Below are positions 36,850 to 47,714 of a DNA stretch of 64,000 bases, in pieces. The stretch's first letter is position 1, and every line of letters starts with the position of its first letter. Where the stretch lies: positions 38,282,911 through 38,346,910 of the forward strand of contig NC_052046.1 in the NCBI RefSeq assembly GCF_015832195.1. The letters are read 5' to 3'. Origin of the DNA: Motacilla alba alba (lineage: Eukaryota > Chordata > Aves > Passeriformes > Motacillidae). The notes under the pieces were generated by a model. The model ran no database searches. It had not been told where the DNA came from and worked only from the letters and a program-made list of their open reading frames with translations. The translations under genes were made by a program, and so were the position numbers.

Positions 36850-38085
36850 CAGCATATCATAAGTCACTCTAGGATAACCCTTCATATCATGAGAGAGGCT
36901 CAGCAGGAGTCAGAAGACCCCCTTTCATTTTACCATCAGGCAGAAAGAGGAGATCTAGTAGATGGGGGGGCAATGGAAAGAGGTCTCTGCTCAGAGGTAA
37001 AAGAATTGCTTCCTGACCCACATCACCTGTCCAGATGCCCTTAAAAAATACATACAAGGCACTGGATCTAGAGTGTCTTGCAGATGACACTAGAGAAAAC
37101 AATCTGTACAGAAGGTCTCCCAGTTGCACTCCATCTGTCAGACAGAGCACAGCCTCAGGTATTAAGAGGAAAGGAAGGGTAGTCGTAGTATGTGACTCCC
37201 TTCTGAGGGGAACTGAGTGCCCTCAATTTCAACCAGACCCATTTCACGGAATTCTGCCTTCTCCATGGGGCCTGAGTGAAGGAGGAGTATTACCAGGAGA
37301 CTCACTGAACTGATTCAACCCTCTGGTTATTACCCACTGCTGGCTGTCAAGGCTGGCAGTGACCAAGTTGATAAGAAGGGTAATTAAATGGGCTTCAAGG
37401 CTCTGGGTTGATCAATGATGGTACAAGGGCACAGGTCAGTTCTGCTCGATGCCTTCAGTGCAGAGATGAATGATGAAATGAACGGTAAATAGTGGCTTAA
37501 GGACTGGTACCATCAGCAGAACTTTGGTTTTTCCCCTGTGGTACTTCCCACTGGTGAGGCCATACCTTGAGTTCTATGTCCAGTTCTGGGCCTGCAATTC
37601 AGGTATAACACTGAGGTGCTGGAATGAGCTCAGAGTAGGGCAGCAAGGCTGGTGAAGGGTCTGAAGCACAAGTCCTGTGAGGAGCAGCTGAGGGAGATGG
37701 AGTTGTTTAGCCTGGGAAAAGGAGTCTTAGGGGAGTCCCCTTTTCACTCTCTACAACTCCCTGAAAGGACAGTGTAGCCAGGTGGGGGTTGGTCTCTTCT
37801 CCAGGCAACCAGTGACAGGAGAAGAGGCCACAGTCATAAGCTACACTATGGGAGGTTAGGAAGGAAGAACATTAGGAAGAATTTCTTCACAGAAAGAGTG
37901 ATTGGGCACTGGCATGGACTGCACAGGGAGGTGCTGGAGTCCTTGTTCCCCAAGGTGTTTAAGAAAAGACTGGACATGGCCCACAGTGCCATGGTCTGAT
38001 TGACAAGTTGATGTTAGGTCATTGGTTGAAGTCAATGACCTTAAAGATATTTTCCAACCTAGCTGATTCTCAGATTCTGTGATAT
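36850..38085 (+). mobile_element. CR1 LINE with internal deletion (ORF1 fused to ORF2 end)
   Basis: The first part is CR1 ORF1: a linker with 'YKALDLE' near 37050, then the esterase-like block KGRVVVVCDSLLRGTECP (37165-37220), where the family usually has GDSLLRGTE, so the block-I Gly is Cys here. Decayed ORF1 sequence continues to a 'HQQNFGF' match near 37530. It then jumps to the ORF2 C-terminus ('cccactggtgaggccatacc', VRPYLE-like) and the complete 3' UTR with tail 'gattctcagattctgtgata'. Most of ORF2 (endonuclease and RT) is missing, so the junction at about 37535 marks an internal deletion. Stops and frameshifts are present throughout. Confidence 0.75.
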
Positions 38086-38369
38086 AAAGACAAATAAATA
38101 AAGCCATAAAAGGTAAGGATGAGAGGCACTTCCCACTAGCTACTATGCCATTTGCATGAGGAATTTTGCTTTTCTGTCTTGTTGCAGAGTAGTTAGATCA
38201 CTTTCAGTGCTTCTAGAAATAAAAGACAAATCAAATGTACATTTTTTTATGTTATCAGATGGTAAATGGCCTACACCTGGTGAGCTAACGCAATGCTTGT
38301 TCTCCAAAACCTATGTAAAGTTCAAAATGCCCACTGTGTAAGAAGGAGAACTGAAAGTTCACCAGCCTC

Positions 38370-40394
38370 AACTCCGTCCTCCCAACTCAGCTACGTCATC
38401 TGGAACAGTGGGGTCTACAACAACTCAACTAGACCTGCTGTTTGCAAATAGAGATGGGCTGGTAGGACATGTGGTGGTTGGAGGCCACTTGGGGCAGGGT
38501 GATCATGAAATTATAGAGTTCTCTATATTTGGTGGTATCAGGAGGAAAATCAATAAGACTTTTACATTAGACTTCTAGAGGGAAGGCTTTGGCCTATTTA
38601 GGAGACTTACTCAGAGAGTTCCTTGGGAAGCAGCCCTTAAAAACAAAGGAGTCCAGGAAAGGTGGGTGTGCTCCAAAACAGAGAGCTTGAGGGCACAGGA
38701 ACAGACTATCCCTGTGTGCCAAAAGATGAGTCAGCAAGGAAAAGACCCAGCCTGAATGGGCGATGAGGTTTTGAAGGAACATAGGGGAAAAAAAGGGGGT
38801 GTATCATCTTTGGAAGGACAGTCAGGTTTCTCAGGAAGTATTTATGGAGGTTGCTGAGGCACGTATGAAAAAAAAATTAGGGAGGCCAAAGCTCAGTTCA
38901 AACTTAAATTGGCAACTTTTGTAAAGGATAATAAAAAAATTTTTTACAAATATATTAAAGGCAAAAGGAAGGGTAAGACCAACCTCTGTTCTCGACATAA
39001 TGCAGCAGGGAACTTAAGAACTGCAGATGAGGAGAGGGTGGAATTGCTTAACGCCTTCTTTGCCTAAGTCTTTAGTGGGAAGACAGCTTGTCCTCAGGAC
39101 AGCTGTCTTCATGGGCTGGTAGATGGTGTCAGGGAGAAAATGATCCCCATTATTCAGGAGGAGGCTTTCAGAGAGCTGCTGAACTGCTCGTAAATGGATG
39201 TTCGTAAATCTCTGGGCCCAAATGGGATCCATCCCAGGGTGATGAGGGAGCTGGCAGATGAGCTTGTGAAGCCACATCCCCATCATTTACCAGCAGTCCT
39301 GGCTCACTGGTGAGGTTCCAGATGACTGGAAGCTGGCCAGTGTGACCCCCATTCACAAAAAGGGTGGGAAGGAGGATCCTGGTAATTATAGGCCAGTTAG
39401 CCTGACCTCAGTACCAGAAAAGATGATGGAACAGTTCATGCTGAGTGTCATCACACACTGTGATGCAATCACACAGCACTTAAAGGAAGGGCAGGGTATC
39501 AGACCCAATCAGCATGGGTTTAGGAGGGGGTATGTCATGTTTTACCAACCTGGTCTCCTTTTATGACCAGGTGGCCTGCCTGGTGGATGCAGGAAAGGCT
39601 GTGGATGTTATCTATTTGGAATTCAATAAGACCTTTGGCACTGCTTCCCAGGGCACACTCCTGATAAAGCTGGCAGCCCACAGCTCAGACAGGAGCACTC
39701 TTTACTGGGTTAGGAACTGGCTGCATGGCTGAGCCCAGAGAGTGGTGGTGAATGGTGCTACATCCAGCTGGCAGCCAGTCACCAGTGGTGTCCCTCAGGG
39801 GTCTATGCTGGGGCCAGTTCTGTTCAATATTTTTATTGATGACATGAATGAGGGCATTGAGTCTTTCATTAGTAAATTTGCAGATGACACTAAGCTGGGA
39901 GCATGTGTCAATCTGTTGGAAGGTAGGAGGGCTCTGCAGAGAGACCTGGAACAGTTGAATGGATGGGCAGAGTCTAACAGGATGAAGATTAATAAGTCCA
40001 AGTGCAGCATCCTGCCTTTTGGCCACAATAACCCCCTGCAGCGCTACAGGCTGGGGACAGTGTGGCTGGACAATGCCCAGGCAGAAAGGGATCTGGGTGT
40101 ACTGGTGACAGCTGGCTGAGCAGGAGCCAGCAGTGTGCCCAGGTGACCAAGAAGGCCAACAACATTCTGGCCTGTATCAGGAAGAGTGTGTCCAGCAGGA
40201 CCAAGGAGGTCATTCTTCCCCTGTACCTGGCCCTGGTGAGGCTGTACCTTGAGTGAGGCTGTACCTTGGTGAGGCTGGACTCAATGAGGCTGTACCTTGA
40301 GTGCTGTGCCCAGTTCTGGGCCCCTCAGTTTGGGAAGAATATTAAGACACCTGAGCATGTCCAAAGGAGGGCAACAAGGCTGATGAGGTGTCAC
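38370..40394 (+). mobile_element. CR1 LINE, 5' part of a copy split by an ERV
   Basis: It starts in the endonuclease C-terminus (HSDHE-like region near 38490, decayed) and passes the linker (KAQFK near 38890) and RT. RT motifs include PGNYRPVSLTSVPEKMMEQ (39379-39435), [20 protein letters not shown] (39784-39843) and the catalytic FADDTKLG starting at 39877. It reaches KADKRKP-like C-terminal sequence near 40370, where the LTR element begins. Three separate frames are needed to read it, so it is inactive. A local triplication of 'gtgaggctgtacctt' lies at 40236-40300. Confidence 0.88.
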
Positions 40395-41600
40395 TGTTGG
40401 GGGGTACAACTGACATCAGAGAAGGCCTCAAGCATCTGTCCTTTACTGTTCTTCAGTACAACCTTTTATAACTCTCATCTAACATGCATTGCCCCTGTGT
40501 GTCCTCTCTGCCCTTATGTGATTGGTCAGTGCACCTCAGCACTCCATGTCTCATTGCCTTCAATACTGCTCACCTGTCCTGCACAGTTGCAGCCCATTAG
40601 GGGTAAGGCTTGGCCATAGCCCCACTCCCAATTAACACAAACTCTGTGTCTACAATTCCCCCTTTTTTTTTTCCTTTAAAGTAAATGTAATGTCTACAAT
40701 CCCTCTACAGGGCCCTTGCAGAAGAAATAGCAAACATGGTACAAGTACCTTTTGCATAGGTTCCACCACTTCTGGAATGCATCCAAACCAACATACACAT
40801 CATTGAAATTTTTATCCTTATGGAATATCAAGGAGCACCATCAAAGTCTTTATACTTAGGCCTATTTGATATTTAATATTGAAATATTAACAAAGATTAA
40901 TAGCTGCAATTCATAATCACAACACATTTTCACCAGCAATTAAACACACCATACTGAACAATGGAGGTACTCTGTCCCTAGCTCCCACTGCTGCTTTAAT
41001 AAATTCTCTTGCTCCTTTTACAGCTTTTGTTGCATTACTTGGTCACTGCAAGCCTCTCTTACAATTCTTCTGCTCCCACTTGTCCTGCTCTGTTTTCCAT
41101 TTTTAAAAGTCTCGTAAAGCAGTCTCCAGGTGGTAGCCAAATCTGCAGCTGCCTTGTTCCCTTTTGATACTATGTACTATATTATTTCCCCAACTTCTTT
41201 CCACGCTCTAACACTAAAAGTAGTACTTGCATCAGTCTCAAATTCTCATGACTTTGTCCATAGCAAAACACTACAAAGGGCATAGTAAGTAGTCTAAATG
41301 CCTTTTCTTTCCAACAAAGCTTTCCATGTAAAGAAAACAATCTGCTCTTCACTTGATAAATTATTTCCCATTATGTCCCCAGTAGCTCACCTTTAGTGTT
41401 CTTCACTCCTACCTTTTATACCCTTCATCTTAAATGCATTGCCCCTGTGTGCCCTGTCTGCCCTTTTGTGATTGCTCAGTGCACCTCGGCACTCCATGTC
41501 TCATTGCCTTCAATACTGCTCACCTGTCCTGCACAGTTGCAGCCCATCAGGGATGAGGCTTGGCCACTCCCAAGTAACACAACCTGTTACTGTTAGAGTG
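40395..41600 (-). mobile_element. Small ERV with two LTRs inside the CR1
   Basis: The left LTR, 40395-40654, has ends tgttgggg...gtctaca. Directly right of it is ttccccctttttttttt, the complement of a polypurine tract, so the element lies on minus. A second, diverged LTR copy occupies about 41390-41600 (shared 'gcattgcccctgtgtg', 'ctccatgtctcattgccttc', 'actgctcacctgtcctgcac'). Only about 735 bp lie between the LTRs, far too little for gag-pol-env, so this is an internally deleted, non-coding copy. The CR1 resumes on the right with partly overlapping target bases (gaggtgtc against gtgtgggg). Confidence 0.72.
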
Positions 41601-42004
41601 TGGGGCTTGGAACATGAGCCCTGTGAGGAACGGCTGAAGGAGCTGGGCTTGTTTAGCCTGCAGAAAAAGAGACTCAGAGGTGACCTTATCACTCTCTACA
41701 ACTTCCGGAAAGGTGGCTGTAGTCAGGTGGGGGTTGGTCTCTTTCACCAGGCAACCACAGACAGAACCAGAGGACACAGTCTTAAGCTGCCAAGGGAAAT
41801 ATAGGTTGGATATTAGGAAGAAGTTTTGTCACCCTTACAGAAGTAGGTACTGGAATGGTTTGCCCAGGGAGGTGGTGGAGTCACCATCCCTGGCTGTGTT
41901 AAAAAAAAGACTAGATGTGGCACTTGGTGCCCTGTTTCAGTTGAGGTATTAGGGCTGGGCTGGACTCAATGATCTTCAAGGTCTCTTCCAACTTAGTGAT
42001 TCTG
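41601..42004 (+). mobile_element. CR1 LINE, 3' part after the ERV insertion
   Basis: It continues the split copy: 'ggcttggaacatgagccctg', the FSLQKKRLRGDLITLYNF block (41655-41710), 'gggaggtggtggagtcacca', and the end 'gatcttcaaggtctcttcca' with tail 'gtgattctgtg'. With the upstream part it forms one 5'-truncated CR1 of about 2.4 kb. Confidence 0.88.
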
Positions 42005-42290
42005 TGTGATACCAGGGACCACCAGAGAGAGCCCCCAGGATACAAGAACACTTGTGAAAAGGGGAAGGGAAATATGCTGATAATTTTGGGGAAATGATTA
42101 TCATATGTATACTTAGTCTGGGACAATCAATGAATATGCATGCAAAATTCAGTATATAAACAGAAACTTTCCTGTACTCAGGATGCATGTCTTTGGGAGG
42201 AGCTATCCCCCTGTGCATCCAGCTGAATAGAGAATGTCTGCTTCTAATTGTTGTGTTGATGTTAAGGTGTTTTTTATTTTACAGAATTTT
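42005..42290 (+). mobile_element. Possible LTR fragment at the CR1 tail
   Basis: It starts tgtgataccagggacc immediately after the CR1 tail and contains 'ggacaatcaatgaatatgca', a TATA-like 'cagtatataaacagaa' and 'gtgcatccagctgaatagag', which resembles the R region of an avian LTR in plus orientation. The right border is unclear and no second TG...CA end was fixed. Confidence 0.4.
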
Positions 42291-44031
42291 TGGTAATATT
42301 CAAGGCCTTTAAAAATATGAAGAATATTGATCTAAGTCTACAGACCTAATTCACAGCATGAATTAGGTAGAGGAGAGGATGCTATCACTGGGATATGAAG
42401 GGAACAAGGGAGTTGTTTTGTTTTGACTTTGGGGACTCAAAATTCTCCTGCTTGCGTTAAGTTACAGATAATAAAAAACCCCCAACAACAAAAAAAAAAG
42501 AACCACCCCACCTCACTAAATTTGGTGATTATATGACTGTTATTTATACTTCTTATCTAACTGCAGTGCAATGTCATGGGAATAGTAATCCTAATCAAGG
42601 CCAGAATTTAACTTTAGGCAGGTGGATAAAATATTGCAATAGAAGATAGTCAGCTATCCTAAAGCATAAACTGTATTCACTAGAGGGAGACAGATCTGAG
42701 GCGAAAAGAAAAATACCCATAAAAAGAGAATTTACTACCTGCCTAGTCAAAGGCAACAGAAAACTTTCCAATAACTAGAGTAAAATCTAAATAGTTTTGA
42801 GATCATAGGACTGTAAAACTCAGAAATTTTCGCAGAGAAAACATCAACCCAGTACATAAATAAATTCACATTTCAGTGTCAGTCCCTCTTACAGTCACAT
42901 ATTCACCATACAATTTTACTGTCTCTTGATCCACCTACTCCATCCAGATTCCTGTTTACTATTATGAAGGTGTTTATTTTCTGCTACTCCTGGCTGAGGT
43001 GCTCACAAGCCCAAATTTATATTGTACTGTGTCTATGAGTTAGTACAATTAATAGAAAATTATCCTGAATGAAAGGAGCATATAACTCAGTTAATTGTTT
43101 CACACTACAGTACGCTGATATTTAGAACCAGTTTCTTTCTTTCCATTGTAATATCACAGAAATAAATGACCAATTTTCATGACTAAAAAAAAAACCAACA
43201 AAAAACCAAAAAAACCCAAGCAAATTACAGATTAATTCATAGCCTTGTGAATAATAGTACAGAGTCCCTGTGTATCAGACACCTGCCCTTGCAAGCACCA
43301 TTCCATTAGTCCACTTGTTTAGGCATAATGTATATCTGGCATGTGACACACTTGTCACCCAGGGAGAAAAATAGGGATTTAAAACAAGATATAGGAAGAA
43401 AGGTTGAAATAGACTGCTTGGATCAACATAACAGTTGGGAAGTACAAAAACATTTCTGTTTTCTTTATCTCTTGTTATATCAATCCTAAAAGATTTATGA
43501 GAACATCACATTACTCTAGAAAGTGGTTTTCTCTATGAATTGTTTATTAATGGACAGAAAAAACAGACTGAAAAAGTAAAATCTATTTTAACCACCTAGG
43601 GTGTCATAATCCACTGCAAAACCACAACTTAGCAAATACTTCATTGAAAGATATAACTATTTTGATGAAGATTAAGTATTATTTAATATTCACATTCTCT
43701 TTTATCTATTCTCATGTAGGTCTGAATTAAACCTGAAATTAAACCTTCTTCAGTAAGATTTTGTGTTCAAATTCCAGTCCTACTGTGTTTGCCTTTGCTG
43801 ACTTGCTTTCTTCCTTTTTTTAACACCTCTTCCATTAGTGTTTTCCACATGGGCCTCAAAATAAAAAATTCTGCTCTTAAATGTTGATTCAAGTTTTCTG
43901 ATGTCCAATGACACTTGTAAAATATTTGTTAATTAAAATCAGGATATCAGATGCTCTGCACAAGTTGTTGGTGCTTGCGGCTGTTTAGAAGAAAAAAAAA
44001 AAAACAAACCCCAAACCCTTCAGGTCATTAC

Positions 44032-44458
44032 TGTGAGAAATTATACTCACTTTCAAAAAATTTAGAAGGTTTATTTAAACCTTATCCAAAAATACAACAG
44101 AAGACTGAATAGAGAAAATAATACAGTGCTGGGAGCAAAAGATTCTATCACCATGTGCTCATACACAGAATGGATGTTCCACCCTTTAAACCTTTAACTC
44201 CTCCCAAAGTCTTGTCAGTCAACTCTTTCTTCACTGTCCAGTGGTGCACATCACTTTCTTACATGTTGATTGGAGGTCAGGTGTTGCCACAGTACTCAGC
44301 CAATTCTCCCAAATGCCCTGACTACCCAGGCCAGCCCATGATAAGAATGCAAGGGGGAGGGGAAACATAACTATACATCTGCAAAACTTCTATTAACGTA
44401 TACATAAAATTTGCCTTTTAATTGCAGGAGTCAACCACTGCATTACTCAACTACAACA
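44032..44458 (-). mobile_element. Solo LTR with target duplication
   Basis: A 427-bp segment with perfect TGT...ACA ends, flanked by ttac on both sides (44028-44031, 44459-44462; attac if one end base is shared). On minus, AATAAA lies near the 3' end (rc of ggtttatttaaacc, about 44070) and a CCAATC block near 44270, giving the orientation. No internal retroviral sequence is attached. The family is not named. Confidence 0.7.
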
Positions 44459-44993
44459 TTACTAAGTTAGATCTGCTAGTAGGAACATACTCAGACTTAA
44501 CTATTGCCAATTTTTTTTTTCCAAAGTAGTTTTGTACATGCAGTAACTGCTGAACTAAAAGTACACTAGGAAGGAATTAAAGAACTGATCAGAAATACCG
44601 AGTGAAAATGAGAAGATTTAGTCCCATTCAAAAAAGTATTAGGCACAGATATTAGGGTGTAATATAAAAGAAATGAAAATACGTTAAGAAAACAGAATAT
44701 ATGTATGAGACATGCAGAAATCTTTGGAGTAGTATTTAAAAAATAAATTTGCTTAATTAAATGCCATTCCATGTTTAATGAAACAGATGCTAATAAAAAA
44801 TGTGTTATATTTATTTTCATTCTTTATACTAGGAAATTGCTAGTTTGTTTGTTTGTTTGTTTGTCTCTTCACTAAAATAATTTTGTTTTACCTTCAAGAC
44901 TGGTGCCTGAGCCAGATCATTGTCCTATTAAAATTCCATGTATTTCTCACTGGTACATGAGTCTGAATTTTATCTTCACAACTGCCTCATCAG

Positions 44994-45072
44994 TCAGTAT
45001 GGAGACTGTGATGTCCACTTTGCCAAGCACATAATATCTGCTTCTAACCTGCTGTATTTTACTAAGTGGCAG
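44994..45072 (+). CDS. Coding exon 5 of the unidentified gene
   Basis: The donor is the consensus TGGCAG|gtaagtgt. The acceptor chosen is tcttcacaactgcctcatcag, ending 44993. The exon is one base plus 26 codons reading QYGDCDVHFAKHIISASNLL and then YFTKWQ, ending in phase 0. Its first T completes TT|T (Phe) from exon 29602. A stronger-looking acceptor at 44889 (gttttaccttcaag) would give a longer exon, but in the required phase it hits TAA, so it was not used. It could serve a non-coding or alternative transcript. Confidence 0.58.
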
Positions 45073-47625
45073 GTAAGTGTTCACAACAGTATTTACTCAA
45101 GTTTTCCTTGCACTGATTGAAAAGAAAAACAAATGATGAAAGACATGGAGGGTACTTACTAAACTGTACACCTGCTTGCAAGTTTTGGAGCCATGATAGC
45201 TAAACACACTGATTAAGGAGGGAGCCAATGCAATTTAAGGGCTTGCCTTTCTGAGACTGGCATTTTGCCCAATAGAAATTAGACAGGAGCAGTGACTTAA
45301 CTTTGTATTGGAATAAATAATGACGTGAAAAACACTTTGCATTGTATTGCTTATTCTCCAAAACAGAAATGCCATCTATAACAATTTTTTTTCATTTTTT
45401 CTCCCCCTCTTCTTATGCCTTTTAGCTATCCATAATTTGTTTGGGTTCTCTTTTTTTTTTCCTTTTCTATGACATGATGTCTTTTAAGATTTTCTGGTAA
45501 TCATTACCTTAGATACAAATTAAAGCTTCAGAAATAAAGCATAATGACAGTATGGAAAACTTCTTCAAATAAGGATCATTCTGATGGAGCACAACTTGGG
45601 AAACTTGGGAATCTTTTTTTACCCTGGAGAGGCCATTTTAAAGCTGTTATTTCTCAACAAAAGGTACTTTAGAGAGAAATAAAAAGAGGGCTGTGGCTCC
45701 CTGCTTCCTTTAGCAGGATTCACCACGGTTATGTTTTTTCTACTGCATGAGAAATCAGATGCTCTACAACTGTGCAGAAGTCTTCATGTATACAAACAGC
45801 AAAATTCACAGGGCAATTTCTCAGAAGATTAGTTTCTCCAAATGTAGAGATAATAATACATTACTGCTCCACAAGAGCAAGCACCCAAACAAAATAACAA
45901 AACCAAACAAAAAACAAAAATAAACCAAAAAACACGAAAAATCAAAACCCCACAAACAAACAAAAACCCACTAACACTCCAACCCACAATAAAATGTTGA
46001 ACTGACAGATCCAGCAAAAATGCAGCAAAATTATCACCAAAAATTAGAATGTTAAAAACCATAAACACACCTTCTTATCATCTAAATGTTTATTTCCCCA
46101 AGAGAATTATAATTTTTGTAATGTTTTTTCTGCCATTAAACATAAGATCTTGCTTTTAATATTAAGTCATTAATAATTCGAATTTTCTGTGGACAGAAAA
46201 CGTTATTTCTGCTCTTACAAATTCTTGGCAGTATATTTTTCTGCTGTTTCCAGATATGCAGTTTCTGCAAGTTGAACCAACACTATGAATAATCAATTTC
46301 CAAACTCTTTGCACTGTAGAAATGCTAATTTCTTTCTCTACAGAACAGATCCTTTTAACAGGCACAAAAACTTCAATATAAACTTTATAATTGCTTCCAA
46401 AATACTGGTTGTCTTTCTATGTCACCTCATGGAGAATACAAAGACGACAGGAAAAACATTAACAAAAGACAACAGTGAGCAATAGAAAACAATGAACCAT
46501 AAGATACCATAAAATTTACTTATCATGTTCCTGCATTAAGGGAATTTGTATAATCAATAATCAAAAGCTGGAAAATAAAGCATGCTTGGACCCATCACCA
46601 CATGAAAATATCATCACTCACTTTTTATCCAGCTTCTCCAAAAGCTTTTTAAAACACAAATAAAAACCAGCATTTTATTAAACAGCTTTTTTTTTTTTTT
46701 TTTTAAAGAATTATTTTTTACTTCAAGAAGCCACAAAACATTCTCCCTAAACCTTTACAAATATATTCTGTCTATTTCTTGGTCCTGGAAAATTGTTAGC
46801 TGAAAGTATATTAAACCAACTTGTCAATCTTTCTTCTCATATTGCCTCTGAGAAAAATTAGAACCTGTGACCACTAACAAGAAACTACAGCTTCCAAAAG
46901 GACAGCAACAAGGAAAAAATACTGCTTTAAAATATTTTCTAGTTATCTAAAAGGTCTTATAACCTTAATCTGCCATCAGAAAATATAAAAAGCAAACAAA
47001 AATACCTCTGCAATATTGCAAATCTTTATGGACTAAACCCAGAAAACAAATATTTAGAATGTCTCTTAACATCTCTGTCTTTTACTGCAACTTCTCATGT
47101 ATGCTTATAGCTACCTTGAATTTCCTGTGAATCCTGTGTACTTTCTGCATGTAAAAACCCCCATATTTGGGGAAACATAAAAGAAGGGAAGGAGACAGAA
47201 CTTCAATTCCACTGCTAGGAAATCAGCACACATTCGGGTTTAAACAGAAAAGCCTTAGTGCACAACGACTGGGTAGAGCTCCAGTGTAACACAGAAACTG
47301 CGGAGGTGTAACATGGGCAAATTCCTTATATATGTCTGACATTGGATCCATTCCCCAACCAGGCTCTGCTGCCCAAAGGTGGCCTCTTAGCGCCCATGTC
47401 CATGACCAGTTGTTACAACACTGCAACATGCCTCACTCCCAAGAGAAACTTCACTTCTATACAGAGAGTCTTTCTGTCCTGTCATTCTTGTGCCCAGTCA
47501 GTTCAACCCATTCTGGAGGTGAATCTTCTGGGCCTCCATGCCCAGGTCATTCCCTGGTCACAAATTATCAAATGCTGAGAAGCTACTATTTGAATTTCCC
47601 TTTGAGCAGGTGTTACATATTCCAG
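45073..47625 (+). other. Predicted intron (2.6 kb)
   Basis: It contains an A/C-rich tract (45880-45985) and a 21-nt poly-T near 46687. A 131-nt open segment at 46344-46474 has usable splice sites but a phase that does not fit the neighbours. No transposon was recognised; 47220-47560 is somewhat GC-richer. Confidence 0.45.
45880..45985. repeat. A/C-rich low complexity
   Basis: Irregular AAACA, AAACC and AAAAC units. On minus it creates an F/V/L-rich frame (45829-46068) that is not a gene. Confidence 0.85.
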
Positions 47626-47714
47626 AAAACAAATCATGATGTGTTGAATTATATTGCCCGTACTTCATTGTATATATGGAAGGTGCAGGAGGAGACAAGG
47701 GAGCAGAAGAAAAG
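47626..47714 (+). CDS. Coding exon 6 of the unidentified gene
   Basis: The segment is 29 codons plus two bases, reading KTNHDVLNYIARTSLYIWKV and then QEETREQKK, and ends AAAAG|gtgaca. Starting at 47626 (after tattccag) it opens in phase 0, matching exon 44994-45072. A second acceptor 16 nt upstream (ccctttgagcag, ends 47609) has the better pyrimidine tract but would need a preceding exon ending in two bases. The last AG joins the A opening exon 56942 (Arg). The peptide looks like a charged amphipathic helix and runs on naturally into the next exon. The donor is the weakest of the later exons. Confidence 0.55.

Larger units (their letters stand above)
29848..44993 (+). other. Predicted intron (15 kb), repeat-dense
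   Basis: It contains an ERVL-type LTR (30885-31464), an ERV cluster (33514-36810), a deleted CR1 (36850-38085), a second CR1 with an ERV inside it (38370-42004), an LTR-like piece (42005-42290) and a solo LTR (44032-44458). The parts 29848-30880, 31510-33230 and 42300-44030 are AT-rich and unrecognised. Confidence 0.5.

Noticed and set aside
46344..46474. Candidate exon (acceptor tttctttctctacag, donor AACA|gtgagc, 43 open codons)
   Set aside because: It enters after one base and leaves one base, which fits neither exon 5 (ends phase 0) nor exon 6. The alternative frames have stops. The peptide does not look coding.
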